This document shows, one piece after another, positions 20,110 to 30,276 of a DNA stretch of 64,000 nt (position 1 is the stretch's first letter; every line of letters starts with the position of its first letter). The stretch is from NCBI GenBank assembly GCA_958296015.1, contig CATQIH010000013.1, forward strand, positions 1 to 64,000. The letters are read 5' to 3'. The stretch comes from Cyclobacteriaceae bacterium. Lineage in GTDB: Bacteria; Bacteroidota; Bacteroidia; Cytophagales; Cyclobacteriaceae. The notes below the pieces were generated by a model. That model saw nothing but the letters and a program-made list of their open reading frames with translations. It searched no databases and was not told where the DNA came from. The position numbers and the translations under genes were made by a program.

Positions 20110-20395
20110 TATCTCTTTGAGCAGTTCTAAGAGATGGGTACTTTTTGCTGGGTCGTTTAGCCTACCTCTCTGATCTCTTCTACCAGAAGTGCTTTTTTGT
20201 CAGTGGGTTGTTTGTACGCACGTAAGGCAAACTTTGAGCACTTCCAGTAAGTGTGCCGCTTTGTCGTCTTTCATATCCGGCAATACTATGATCTGTGGGC
20301 ATATAGGCAACGCATCCGGGGGGGTAATAGGAAAGTTTACACCTGTTAATTTCTTCAATACATACTTTAAATCTGTAAAGTACACACTCACTGTA
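20110..20395 (-). pseudogene. Decayed coding remnant
   Basis: Reverse-strand peptide TGVNFPITPPDALPICPQIIVLPDMKDDKAAHLLEVLK continues after a frame change as FALRAYKQPTDKKALLVEEIREVG*; a related peptide DPAKSTHLLELLKEIPG* follows. Confidence 0.5.
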
Positions 20396-21263
20396 GCAGA
20401 CAGTGGTCACTACAGATCAGGTGGGGAGCTGGTTCAGAGGTGATGTTGCCCAGGCTGTGCAGCGTGCTGATTACCAGCCGGAGCGTATCTTCTGCCACGG
20501 CTGCGTTGGTAGCCCAGGTGGTTTGTGCAAACCATGCCTGCGCGTCCTGCTCCTGTAAGCTATATTGCTGCGCTACTTGTTGCGGAGCATTTTTGTCTGC
20601 CATAAATAGCTGACAAGCCCTGCTGATGACTTTCAACAGCTTACCGATGGCTTCCGGCTTTTCGTCCAGTGCCGTGTGGCTGGCTACCATCACAAAGCAG
20701 GGCCAGGGCGTAGGGCATTCTCCTATTCTGCGAAAATCACCACGGTCTACCAATGGCTTGGTCATAAACTTTTCCCACATAAATACATCTGCTTCACCCT
20801 GTGCCAATGCCTTTCGGGCATTTTCCAGCGTACCTACAGTTACCAGCGACAGTTCATTAGGGTTCCACCCCCGCTGCTGTGCATTGACAAACGCCATCAG
20901 GTGAGAACCTGACCCCATGCGACTGATGGCATACCGTTTATTGGCCAGCTCGTCCACCCTCTGCCACGGAGATGCGGCAGCCACATGAATGCCCCAGATA
21001 AGGGGTGAGGTAACATAATATTGCAGAATCTTGCCTACTTGCTGGTTGATGATGCTGGCTACGGAGCCTTCTGTAAGGGCAACGGCTATATCAAGCGTAT
21101 CCTGCTGCAAGTCCTGCATCATGGCACCGGTGCCTGAAGGATAATCCTGCCATCTGGCTTCCACGCCTTGTTCCAAAAACTTGTTTTGCCCGATTGCCAG
21201 ATGCCACGGCAGGTTGAAGTGTTCGGGAACACCTCCAATACGAAGAACAGTAGGTTGCTGCAT
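20388..21263 (-). CDS. Substrate-binding-fold protein (Ca3427-like / NMT1-THI5-like PBP2), no obvious signal peptide
   Basis: RIGGVPEHFNLPWHLAIGQNKFLEQGVEARWQDYPSGTGAMMQDLQQDTLDIAVALTEGSVASII. Confidence 0.7.
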   Translation of the reverse strand: MQQPTVLRIGGVPEHFNLPWHLAIGQNKFLEQGVEARWQDYPSGTGAMMQDLQQDTLDIAVALTEGSVASIINQQVGKILQYYVTSPLIWGIHVAAASPWQRVDELANKRYAISRMGSGSHLMAFVNAQQRGWNPNELSLVTVGTLENARKALAQGEADVFMWEKFMTKPLVDRGDFRRIGECPTPWPCFVMVASHTALDEKPEAIGKLLKVISRACQLFMADKNAPQQVAQQYSLQEQDAQAWFAQTTWATNAAVAEDTLRLVISTLHSLGNITSEPAPHLICSDHCLLQ

Positions 21264-21361
21264 ACGTTTATCTACATTATTATTGCAATGTATAAGAAAC
21301 ACGACGAACTACAAAAGCTGCTCCACAGGCAGCCAGAACAAAAGACAACACGACCTTACCC

Positions 21362-22147
21362 ATGAGCCATGTAAAGAATAAATTTATCTATGCTTTTGCT
21401 ACTTTTTTACTGCTTGCTTCCTGTCTGCCTGTCAAAGCGCAGCCTGTGTGCAAGCTTACGGTAGCGGTGGCTGCCAGCCTTATAGCCTCTTTTCAGCAGA
21501 TAGAACAACAATTTGAGCAGACGCATCCAGCTATTCAGCTCACCGTTGTTACGGCATCTTCCGGTAAGCTTACCGCCCAGATTCTGCATGGAGCACCCTA
21601 TGATATCTTTATATCTGCCGATATGCATTATTCCAGGCAGGTAGAAGCGAAGTACCATGCCAAGCAAAAACCTATCGTACTGATGCAGGGCCAATTGGTA
21701 TTCTGGAGCAAAGCAAAAATACAGGAAGGTGATATAGACGGTTTACTGACAGGCAGCAACGTCAAAACGCTGGCGATAGCACAACCCGAGCTGGCACCCT
21801 ATGGCCAAAGTGCCAAAGACTGGCTGGAAGGGCAGCATCTGTATGATATGGTGTCAGATAAGGTCATATTTGGAGAAAGCATTAACCAAGTGAACCAGTA
21901 TATCAAATCCGGAGCAGTAGACGCTGCGTTCACGGCCATTTCTGCCATGTATGCCCCTATATTGCATGACGTAGGCCATTGGCTGCCACTGAAAGCAACA
22001 TCAGGCGACCCACATCAGCTAGACCAGGGCTTGGTGGTGCTCACCAATGGCGAGGCTGACGCGCATACGGTAAACCTGTTCCTGAAATTTTTACAGTCGC
22101 CTGCGGCCCGCGGTGTTTTTTCAAACTTTGGCTACCAGTTGCCCTAA
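21362..22147 (+). CDS. modA: Molybdate ABC transporter substrate-binding protein
   Basis: LTVAVAASLIASFQQIEQQFEQ..., ASSGKLTAQILHGAPYDIFISADMHYSRQVEAK. Confidence 0.93.
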   Translation: MSHVKNKFIYAFATFLLLASCLPVKAQPVCKLTVAVAASLIASFQQIEQQFEQTHPAIQLTVVTASSGKLTAQILHGAPYDIFISADMHYSRQVEAKYHAKQKPIVLMQGQLVFWSKAKIQEGDIDGLLTGSNVKTLAIAQPELAPYGQSAKDWLEGQHLYDMVSDKVIFGESINQVNQYIKSGAVDAAFTAISAMYAPILHDVGHWLPLKATSGDPHQLDQGLVVLTNGEADAHTVNLFLKFLQSPAARGVFSNFGYQLP

Positions 22148-22172
22148 ACATCACCTCATCAGACTATTTACT

Positions 22173-22847
22173 ATGGCTATTGATCTCCAACCCTTTCTAC
22201 TTAGCCTTGAGCTGGCATTATATACCACCTTGCTATTGATAGCCTTAAGCATTCCGCTGGTCTATTTTCTGCATTTTCATGGTGGAAAAGCTGCGCCTGT
22301 GCTCAAAGCGATTGTTAGTCTTCCGCTGGTACTGCCGCCTACGGTGCTGGGCTATTATCTGCTGGTATGCTTCCGGCCCGAAGGGTGGGTAGGCCAGATC
22401 AGTGAGCAGCTTTTTGGGTTGCGGCTGGTATTTAGCTTTCCGGGGCTGGTCATCGCCTCTGTGGTTTTCAGCCTGCCGTTCATGATTAATCCTATCCTGT
22501 CGGCACTAGAAAGCCTGCCTGCTGCTTATCAGGATGCGGCCTACACGCTGGGCAAGTCCCGATGGAATACGCTCTGGCATGTTCTGTTGCCCAATATCAA
22601 ACCTTCGGTAGTGGTTGGGATTGTCATGACGTTTGCCCATACCATCGGCGAGTTTGGTGTCATTCTGATGATCGGCGGCAACATTCCGGAAAAGACCAGG
22701 GTAGCTTCCATTGCCATTTACAACGAAGTAGAAATGCTCAATTATGATTATGCCAACACATATGCTATTGTGTTGCTGGTCTTTTCTTTTATAGCTTTAC
22801 TATTGGTATATGCTTACCAAAACCACCGTTCGCGGCAAATTATATGA
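22173..22847 (+). CDS. modB: Molybdate ABC transporter permease
   Basis: Multiple TM segments, SLPLVLPPTVLGYYLLVCF, TLGKSRWNTLWHVLLPNIKPSVVVGIVMTFAHTIGEFGVILMIGGNIPEKT. Confidence 0.95.
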   Translation: MAIDLQPFLLSLELALYTTLLLIALSIPLVYFLHFHGGKAAPVLKAIVSLPLVLPPTVLGYYLLVCFRPEGWVGQISEQLFGLRLVFSFPGLVIASVVFSLPFMINPILSALESLPAAYQDAAYTLGKSRWNTLWHVLLPNIKPSVVVGIVMTFAHTIGEFGVILMIGGNIPEKTRVASIAIYNEVEMLNYDYANTYAIVLLVFSFIALLLVYAYQNHRSRQII

Positions 22848-23695
22848 TCAGCATAGCAGTCAGGAAAGAATTACAGGGTGCTGCCGGCACCATGCTGTTG
22901 GACGTGTCTTTTGACGTAGCCAAAGCGGCTATCGTAGCCCTCACGGGCCATTCGGGAGCCGGCAAAACCAGCATACTCAAAATGATCGCCGGCCTGATGC
23001 AGCCTGGCGAAGGACAGATAGCGGTAGCAGGAGAAATATGGTTTGACAGTCGCCAGTCGGTGAATAGGTGGCCGCAGAAAAGAAATATAGGCTTCGTATT
23101 TCAACAGTATGCGCTCTTTCCTAACATGCGTGTGCTGGAGAATCTGACGTATGCCTTGCCAGGTAGGCAAGATTATCCGATGATTGAAGAAGTGCTTGCG
23201 ATGATGGATATTGCAGACTTGCAGCAACAGTACCCCATCAACCTCTCAGGCGGGCAGCAGCAGCGGGTGGCACTGGCCAGAGCGATCATCCGCAAACCTC
23301 AGATACTGTTGCTCGATGAGCCTTTTGCTGCACTGGACAGAGCGATGCGCAACCGTCTTCAACAAGACCTACTACAGATTCATGCACGCTATCATACCAC
23401 CACACTGATTGTAAGCCACGACACATCAGAAGTGGCCCATATGGCGGACCAGGTTATTGTTTTGGATAACGGACGTATAGCAAAGCAGGGAACGCCCTGG
23501 CAAGTGCTTCCTCGCATGTCTCCGGATTGTATGGAAGGCGAAGTGATTGCTATTGATCATGCAAACCAGCGTGTAGTACTGGCCATACCTCATGCATTAG
23601 GCTATGTTACTGTTTCCAGTGCTATATTGTCTTCTGCCAAAAAGGGAGACTACCTACGCATTCCTCTCAAAGACCAGATAAACCCGGGCTTATAA
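22844..23695 (+). CDS. modC: Molybdate ABC transporter ATP-binding protein
   Basis: Walker A GHSGAGKTS, LSGGQQQRVALARA, LLLDEPFAALD; overlaps the modB stop. Confidence 0.92.
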   Translation: MISIAVRKELQGAAGTMLLDVSFDVAKAAIVALTGHSGAGKTSILKMIAGLMQPGEGQIAVAGEIWFDSRQSVNRWPQKRNIGFVFQQYALFPNMRVLENLTYALPGRQDYPMIEEVLAMMDIADLQQQYPINLSGGQQQRVALARAIIRKPQILLLDEPFAALDRAMRNRLQQDLLQIHARYHTTTLIVSHDTSEVAHMADQVIVLDNGRIAKQGTPWQVLPRMSPDCMEGEVIAIDHANQRVVLAIPHALGYVTVSSAILSSAKKGDYLRIPLKDQINPGL

Positions 23696-23876
23696 TCACG
23701 CTACCCTTTTACGAGCAAAGGTTGTTCTATATAATCTTCGCCACATCAGGCAGGGGGTATTGCCAAAGCTGTAAAGTCGTATTTTAGCAATAAAATTACA
23801 CAGGTAGGAGTTTCTACTTTTGCTCATGCCGTAGAAGTATTGAAATATCCATATTTGCTCAAAATCTAATATTGCT

Positions 23877-26099
23877 ATGTCGCTACCTTATAAGCTTATC
23901 AAACGTGCCGAACTGGAGGCATTTAAAACGCTTGTCGCACAGAAAGAGAAAGCCATTGAACGTGCTTCTTATTTTGTCAAAGAAATAGAGAAAGGAAACC
24001 TGGAAATAGAGTTTGCCGATGATGATGCTGAAGATACTGACAGCCTGCATGTATCGCTGATCAGCATGAGGGATCAGTTGAAGAAAATATCCCTTGATGA
24101 GAAAGAAAGAAACTGGATAACAGAAGGGCTGGCAAAATTTGCAGATATCCTCCGGAAAGACAGTGATGATATGCATCACCTGGCCAACAATATTCTGATC
24201 AACCTGGTAAAATACATGCATGTGAACCAGGGTGCATTGTTCATTCTCAGCGAAGATGATGCTGATACTCCCTATCTGGAGCTTTATGCCTGCTATGCAT
24301 ACAACAGGCAGAAGTATCTTCAGAAAAAGATCAACATTGGTGAAGGGCTCATCGGGCAGGCATTTCTTGAAAAAGAGCCTATTTATCTTACAGAAGTTCC
24401 TGACCAATACGTTGCTATTACCTCCGGCCTGGGCGATGCGCCTCCAAAAAATATCCTGATCGTTCCGCTCAAACTGAATGAACAAGTCTATGGACTGGTT
24501 GAACTGGCCTCATTTTACCTCATAAAGCCCTATCAGCAGGATTTTGTAGCGCGGCTGGGAGAATCTATTGCCTCTACCATTTCTTCTGTCAGAGTTACCA
24601 ACCGTACAAAGATATTGCTGGAAGAATCGCAACAACAGGCAGAAGAGATGCGGGCACAGGAGGAAGAGGTACGGCAGAATATGGAAGAACTGTCGGCCAC
24701 ACAGGAAGAGATGCAACGCATCCTGAAGGAAGTGCAGGCCAGCGAGCAATTTATGAACGACCTGCTGGATGCCTATCCGGATACCATCTTTACGTATGAT
24801 AAAAACTACACACTGGTTAATTACAACAAAATATTTGAGAACAACTGGTCTCCTCTTGGATTTAAGATAGAGAAAGGATTTGATGTGCTCTCAATGTTTG
24901 ATAGCAAAAAGAAGCTTATTCACAAAGACTTGTATGACAGAGTGCTTCGGGGCGAAACCTTTGAGCAACTGGAAGAAATACAGGCAGGCAAAGCAATACA
25001 GTTTTACTCGTCTGTCTACGCTCCTTTGCGCAATGAACGAGGTGAAGTAATAGGCGGAGCTTTATTTGCCAAAGACATTACAGAAACGGAAACTATCAAA
25101 AGAAATAACGAAAAACTCTTAGAGGAAAGCCAGCAGCAGACAGAAGAGATGCAGGCGCAGGAGGAAGAACTCAGACAGAATATGGAAGTGCTGTCTGCTA
25201 CACAGGAAGAGATACAAAGAAAAGCGGCAGAAACTGAAAATCGCATAAAAGCTATTGAAAATAGCGGTATTGCTTCTATTGAATTTGATTTGAAAGGTAA
25301 TATTCTTGCTGCTAATGATAACTTTCTAGCACTAATGGGTTATACGCTTGAGGAAATTCAGGGAAAACATCACCAATTGTTTGTTTCATCCGAATATGCC
25401 AACAGCAAAGAGTATCAACAATTTTGGAAAGAACTCGGCGAAGGAAAGCCACAAATCGGAGAGTTTATCCGTTCTAAAAAACAAGGAGAAGTAGTTTATC
25501 TGCAAGGAAGTTATTCTATTATATCAGATAACAATGGAAACCCGTTGCGTCTGCTTAAGCTGGCTACCGACATTACCAACACAAAAATGGCTTATCAGGA
25601 AGCGCAGGAGCAGGCAGAAGAATTGCAGGCGCAGGCACAGACACTCCAGAGCAACGCTGATGAGTTTGAAGCCATGCAAAGTGAACTGCAAAGGATGATG
25701 ACAGACATGCAGGCGCATGAGCATCTTCTTAAAGAAATGCTTGATAGTTCCAAGGCTGGTATCATAGCGTTTGATAAAGACTACAAACTTCTTTCCTGCA
25801 ACAAAACCTTCGAAACAGCCTTACAATCTATGGGACTGGCAGTTGAAAAGGGCCTTGACCTGGTAGCCTTGCTGGTGCCGGAAGAAAAAGAAGCTACTAT
25901 TATGCTGTGGGAAAAGGTGCTGAAAGGAGAAACATCGCCCCACAACCTGCACTTGTCGGGCCTGCTACTAGAAGTTGATCTCTCACCACTCAAAAATGCA
26001 AAAGGAAATATTATTGGCATCACACTATGCGCCAATGATACAACGGCATTGACTAAGCACAAGGAAACTAATGTACAGCATAAGCAAAGCAAGAAATAG
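23877..26099 (+). CDS. GAF/PAS sensory protein with repeated coiled coils, no kinase domain visible
   Basis: GAF-like segment (ILINLVKYMHVNQGALFILSEDD...), PAS-like segments, coiled-coil motif LLEESQQQ[AT]EEM[RQ]AQEEE[VL]RQNME[EV]LSATQEE. Confidence 0.82.
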   Translation: MSLPYKLIKRAELEAFKTLVAQKEKAIERASYFVKEIEKGNLEIEFADDDAEDTDSLHVSLISMRDQLKKISLDEKERNWITEGLAKFADILRKDSDDMHHLANNILINLVKYMHVNQGALFILSEDDADTPYLELYACYAYNRQKYLQKKINIGEGLIGQAFLEKEPIYLTEVPDQYVAITSGLGDAPPKNILIVPLKLNEQVYGLVELASFYLIKPYQQDFVARLGESIASTISSVRVTNRTKILLEESQQQAEEMRAQEEEVRQNMEELSATQEEMQRILKEVQASEQFMNDLLDAYPDTIFTYDKNYTLVNYNKIFENNWSPLGFKIEKGFDVLSMFDSKKKLIHKDLYDRVLRGETFEQLEEIQAGKAIQFYSSVYAPLRNERGEVIGGALFAKDITETETIKRNNEKLLEESQQQTEEMQAQEEELRQNMEVLSATQEEIQRKAAETENRIKAIENSGIASIEFDLKGNILAANDNFLALMGYTLEEIQGKHHQLFVSSEYANSKEYQQFWKELGEGKPQIGEFIRSKKQGEVVYLQGSYSIISDNNGNPLRLLKLATDITNTKMAYQEAQEQAEELQAQAQTLQSNADEFEAMQSELQRMMTDMQAHEHLLKEMLDSSKAGIIAFDKDYKLLSCNKTFETALQSMGLAVEKGLDLVALLVPEEKEATIMLWEKVLKGETSPHNLHLSGLLLEVDLSPLKNAKGNIIGITLCANDTTALTKHKETNVQHKQSKK

Positions 26100-26232
26100 A
26101 AGAAGCTGGAAGATCATAGGTTGAAGAAAAACTTCCGGCCGCGAGCTTCGGGCGACTTATTTTATCTCAGATTACATAAAACCAGCATTAAGTCTTAAAT
26201 TTGCGGTCTGATAGATAAAATACGGACGACAA

Positions 26233-29200
26233 GTGAAATATCCTGAATACAAAAACCCTGATTACGCGAAGATAGCCGACGAAATTCTGGCTTACTGGCA
26301 GGAAAACAACATATTCCAGAAATCTATAACAACCCGTCAGGGTAAACCCTCATTTACTTTTTACGAAGGTCCGCCTTCCGCCAACGGCACACCCGGTATT
26401 CACCATGTGATGGCGCGAACGATCAAGGATATTTTTTGCCGTTACAAAACCCTGAAAGGCTTCCAGGTGAAAAGAAAAGGCGGATGGGATACCCACGGCC
26501 TGCCGGTAGAGCTTCAGGTAGAAAAGCAGTTGGGCATTACCAAAGAAGATATTGGCCGCAAGATATCCATAGAAGAATACAACCAGCAATGCCGTGAGGC
26601 TGTTATGAAGTTCAAGGGCGAGTGGGATGAGCTGACCCGCAAGATGGGCTACTGGGTAGACCTGGATGATCCGTATATCACTTTTGATACCAAATATATG
26701 GAGACATTGTGGTATCTGCTCAAACAACTCTACGAAAAAGGGCTGCTCTACAAAGGTTACACCATTCAGCCCTACTCACCTGCCGATGGCACCGGACTCA
26801 GCTCGCACGAACTGAACCAGCCGGGCTGCTACCGCAATGTAAAAGATACCTCCATCGTAGCACAGTTCAAGGTAAAAGGTACGGAAAACGATTACCTGCT
26901 GGCCTGGACTACCACGCCCTGGACGCTGCCAGCCAACTCCGGCATTGCCGTAGGCGAAAATATAGATTACGTAAAGGTCAAAACATTTAATCCATATACT
27001 TTTGAACCGGTGAACGTTATTCTAGCGAAAGAGCGTATGGATGCGTACTTTAATGAAAAGGCACGTGATCTCAAAGTAGAAGATTACATACTCGGAGACA
27101 AACTGATTCCATACGAAATTAGCGACACATTCAAAGGAAAAGCCCTGGTAGGCACCGAGTATGAGCAACTGATGTCCTATGTGCCTCTGGCTAAGCCAGC
27201 CTTCACAGTCATTGCTGCCGACTTTGTAACTACCGACGATGGAACCGGGCTGGTGCATCTGGCAAAGACTTTTGGTGCTGATGACTTCAGGGTGCTCGAG
27301 CAGCAGGGTATTCCGGGCGTGATGGTGAAGGATGAGAACGGCAAAGAGGTGCCTATCGTCAACAAGCAGGGGCGGTTTGTTAGTGAAATTACAGACTTTG
27401 CTAATATGCCCGTCAAAAACTACGATGATGAGGATGAGAATGCTCCGGATTATAAGTCTACGGATGTTAAGATCGCCATCAAGCTCAAAGAAGAGAATAA
27501 GGCATTTAAGGTAGAAAAGTACGAGCACTCTTACCCGCACTCCTGGCGCACAGACAAGCCTGTGCTGTATTACCCGCTGGATTCATGGTTTATCAAAACC
27601 ACCGCAGCCAAGGAAAAACTGGTGGCCCTGAACAAAACCATCAACTGGAAACCGGAATCTACCGGTACCGGTCGCTTTGGCAACTGGCTGGAAAACCTCG
27701 TAGACTGGAATTTGAGCCGCTCACGCTTCTGGGGTACACCACTGCCTATCTGGCGCACAGAAGACGGCAAAGAAGAAAAGTGCATAGGCTCTGTTGCAGA
27801 GCTGCAAGAGGAGGTCGCCAAGGCCAATACCGCTTTTGCCAGTGATACAACATTGACAGAGAAAAACAAGGCTGCCCTGGCCAAAGAAGACCTGCACCGG
27901 CCCTATGTAGATGATATTGTGCTGGTGAGCGAGAGCGGAGAAAAAATGATGCGCGAACCAGACCTGATAGACGTATGGTTTGATTCCGGCGCGATGCCCT
28001 ATGCCCAATGGCATTATCCTTTTGAAAACAAAGAAACCTTTGAGAAAAGCTTCCCGGCAGACTTTATCTCTGAAGGTGTAGACCAGACACGCGGCTGGTT
28101 TTTCACGCTACATGCCATTGCCGGGTTGCTGTTCGATAGTGTAGCTTTCAAAAATGTGGTTTCTACAGGGCTGGTGCTGGACAAAAATGGCAACAAAATG
28201 TCTAAACGCCTCGGCAATGGCATCGATCCGTTCAGCACCATCAACGTGTATGGCCCGGATGCTACCCGCTGGTACATGATTGCCAATGCCAATCCCTGGG
28301 ACAACCTGAAGTTTGACCTGGAAGGGGTGAAGGAAGTCATGCGCCGCTTCTTCGGCACGTTGCAGAATACCTACGCTTTCTTTGCGCTGTATGCCAACCT
28401 GGATGGATTCACCTATGCAGAAGCTGCCATACCGGTAGCCGAAAGAACGGAAAGCGACCGGTGGATCATCTCCCGACTCAACTCCCTGATAGCGCAGGTA
28501 GATGAGGCTTACGCGCAGTATGAACCTACCCGTGCAGCCCGCCTGATCCAGGATTTTACCATAGATGATATGAGCAACTGGTATGTACGGCTGAATAGGA
28601 AACGCTTCTGGCAGGGAGAATACGACAAAGACAAGCAGGCTGCTTACCAAACGCTCTACGAATGCCTGGTGACCATTGCCAAGCTTTCTTCTGCTATCGC
28701 ACCGTTTTATACTGACCGCTTGTACCGCGATCTGAACAACATCACCGGTAAAGAAAGTTTTGAGTCTGTGCATCTGGCAAACTTCCCGGAAGCAGACAAC
28801 CAGGCCATAGACAAAGAGCTGGAAACCAGGATGGAGTTGGCGCAAAGTGCCTCATCGCTGGTGCATTCGCTGCGAAAGCAGCATACCATTAAGGTTCGTC
28901 AGCCGCTGTCCAAAATACTGATTCCCGTGCTGAACGAAGACTTCAAGAAGCGCGTTCAGGCAGTAGAAAAGCTTATTCTTTCTGAAGTGAATGTCAAGGA
29001 CATTGCCTATATTGATGATACTTCCGGTATCCTTGTCAAGAAGATCAAACCCAATTTTCGTAAGCTGGGCAAGCAATACGGACCAAAGTTGAAGGCTATT
29101 ACTGCTGCCATTGCGGGTATGGGCCAGGATGAAATCAACCGCCTGGAACAGGAGCAACAGTACGAGATCGATCTGCCTGGCGAGCGTATTGCGCTAACAA

Positions 29201-29559
29201 CGGAAGATGTGGAAATCACGTCAGAAGACATACCGGGCTGGTCGGTAGCCAGAGAAGGTGACATTACCGTGGCACTTGACATTCATATTACGGATGAACT
29301 CAGGAAAGAAGGCATTGCCCGCGACCTGATAAACCGTATCCAAAACCTGCGCAAAGACACGGGGCTTGATGTGCAGGATAAGATCAATGTACGTATTGAA
29401 AAGAGCAGCGAATTGGTAGATGATGCTATCCGGACTTATATGGACTACATCTGTACAGAAACGCAGGCTCTTACGCTTGAAGTGACAGACCGGTTATCTG
29501 ACAACTTTGAGATACTAGAACTTGATGATATGCAGTTAAAGATAAAGATTACCCTATAG
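26233..29559 (+). CDS. ileS: Isoleucine-tRNA ligase (GTG start)
   Basis: FYEGPPSANGTPGIHHVMARTIKD (HIGH region), KNGNKMSKRLGNGIDP (KMSKR), ~1108 aa. Confidence 0.98.
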   Translation: MKYPEYKNPDYAKIADEILAYWQENNIFQKSITTRQGKPSFTFYEGPPSANGTPGIHHVMARTIKDIFCRYKTLKGFQVKRKGGWDTHGLPVELQVEKQLGITKEDIGRKISIEEYNQQCREAVMKFKGEWDELTRKMGYWVDLDDPYITFDTKYMETLWYLLKQLYEKGLLYKGYTIQPYSPADGTGLSSHELNQPGCYRNVKDTSIVAQFKVKGTENDYLLAWTTTPWTLPANSGIAVGENIDYVKVKTFNPYTFEPVNVILAKERMDAYFNEKARDLKVEDYILGDKLIPYEISDTFKGKALVGTEYEQLMSYVPLAKPAFTVIAADFVTTDDGTGLVHLAKTFGADDFRVLEQQGIPGVMVKDENGKEVPIVNKQGRFVSEITDFANMPVKNYDDEDENAPDYKSTDVKIAIKLKEENKAFKVEKYEHSYPHSWRTDKPVLYYPLDSWFIKTTAAKEKLVALNKTINWKPESTGTGRFGNWLENLVDWNLSRSRFWGTPLPIWRTEDGKEEKCIGSVAELQEEVAKANTAFASDTTLTEKNKAALAKEDLHRPYVDDIVLVSESGEKMMREPDLIDVWFDSGAMPYAQWHYPFENKETFEKSFPADFISEGVDQTRGWFFTLHAIAGLLFDSVAFKNVVSTGLVLDKNGNKMSKRLGNGIDPFSTINVYGPDATRWYMIANANPWDNLKFDLEGVKEVMRRFFGTLQNTYAFFALYANLDGFTYAEAAIPVAERTESDRWIISRLNSLIAQVDEAYAQYEPTRAARLIQDFTIDDMSNWYVRLNRKRFWQGEYDKDKQAAYQTLYECLVTIAKLSSAIAPFYTDRLYRDLNNITGKESFESVHLANFPEADNQAIDKELETRMELAQSASSLVHSLRKQHTIKVRQPLSKILIPVLNEDFKKRVQAVEKLILSEVNVKDIAYIDDTSGILVKKIKPNFRKLGKQYGPKLKAITAAIAGMGQDEINRLEQEQQYEIDLPGERIALTTEDVEITSEDIPGWSVAREGDITVALDIHITDELRKEGIARDLINRIQNLRKDTGLDVQDKINVRIEKSSELVDDAIRTYMDYICTETQALTLEVTDRLSDNFEILELDDMQLKIKITL

Positions 29560-29560
29560 T

Positions 29561-30226
29561 GTGTTAAAATACCAAACACTTAAATTAATAATCGTGAAGT
29601 ATCTGAAATATTATCTCCTCAGTCTGGGCATCATTATACTGGATCAAACTGTTAAGCTGCTGGTTTACAATAATATGGACATGGGCATGATCGGGCAGAT
29701 TTCTGTGTTTGGCGATTGGTTTAAGCTGCATTACACGCTCAATCCGGGTATGGCTTTTGGTATGCAATTGGGGTCATCTTATGGCAAGCTCATTCTCACC
29801 ATATTCCGGCTTTTTGCGATGGTAGGTATTGGGTATTATTTGTATGTACTAACCAAAAGAGGCGTGCATCAGGGCTTGCTATGGTCGGTAGCACTCATAC
29901 TGGGTGGTGCCATTGGCAATGTGATAGACAGCGCATTCTATGGCGTTTTGCTGGGCAATGCTCCTTATGGTTCCAGCACAGCCTGGTTTCACGGGCAGGT
30001 CATTGATATGTTCTATATTGATATATGGGAGGGCAAAGTGCCGGATTGGGTGCCGATCTGGGGAGGCGAATATATGGCCTTGTGGCCTATTTTCAATATA
30101 GCTGATGCTTCTATCTTTGTAGGCGTTGCTATTATCCTGGTAATGCAAAACAAATTCTTTGGCGAAAGCAAACACAAAGACACCGAAACAGAGGTTCACT
30201 CACAGCAGCAACTGGAGAACCAATAA
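29561..30226 (+). CDS. lspA: Lipoprotein signal peptidase (signal peptidase II)
   Basis: IILDQTVKLLV, LHYTLNPGMAFGM, GGAIGNVIDSAFYG, FNIADASIFVGV. Confidence 0.95.
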   Translation: MLKYQTLKLIIVKYLKYYLLSLGIIILDQTVKLLVYNNMDMGMIGQISVFGDWFKLHYTLNPGMAFGMQLGSSYGKLILTIFRLFAMVGIGYYLYVLTKRGVHQGLLWSVALILGGAIGNVIDSAFYGVLLGNAPYGSSTAWFHGQVIDMFYIDIWEGKVPDWVPIWGGEYMALWPIFNIADASIFVGVAIILVMQNKFFGESKHKDTETEVHSQQQLENQ

Positions 30227-30257
30227 AAAAGGATAAGCTGCTGTACTTATCCCTTTT
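30227..30257. terminator. Intrinsic terminator between lspA and nhaD (convergent)
   Basis: AAAAAAGGATAAG ctgctgta CTTATCCCTTTT. Confidence 0.75.
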
Positions 30258-30276
30258 GCTTTGTGAATTATGCTTA

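Noticed and set aside
28108-28845. 245-aa minus-strand ORF
   Set aside because: Antisense to ileS; no independent evidence of coding.
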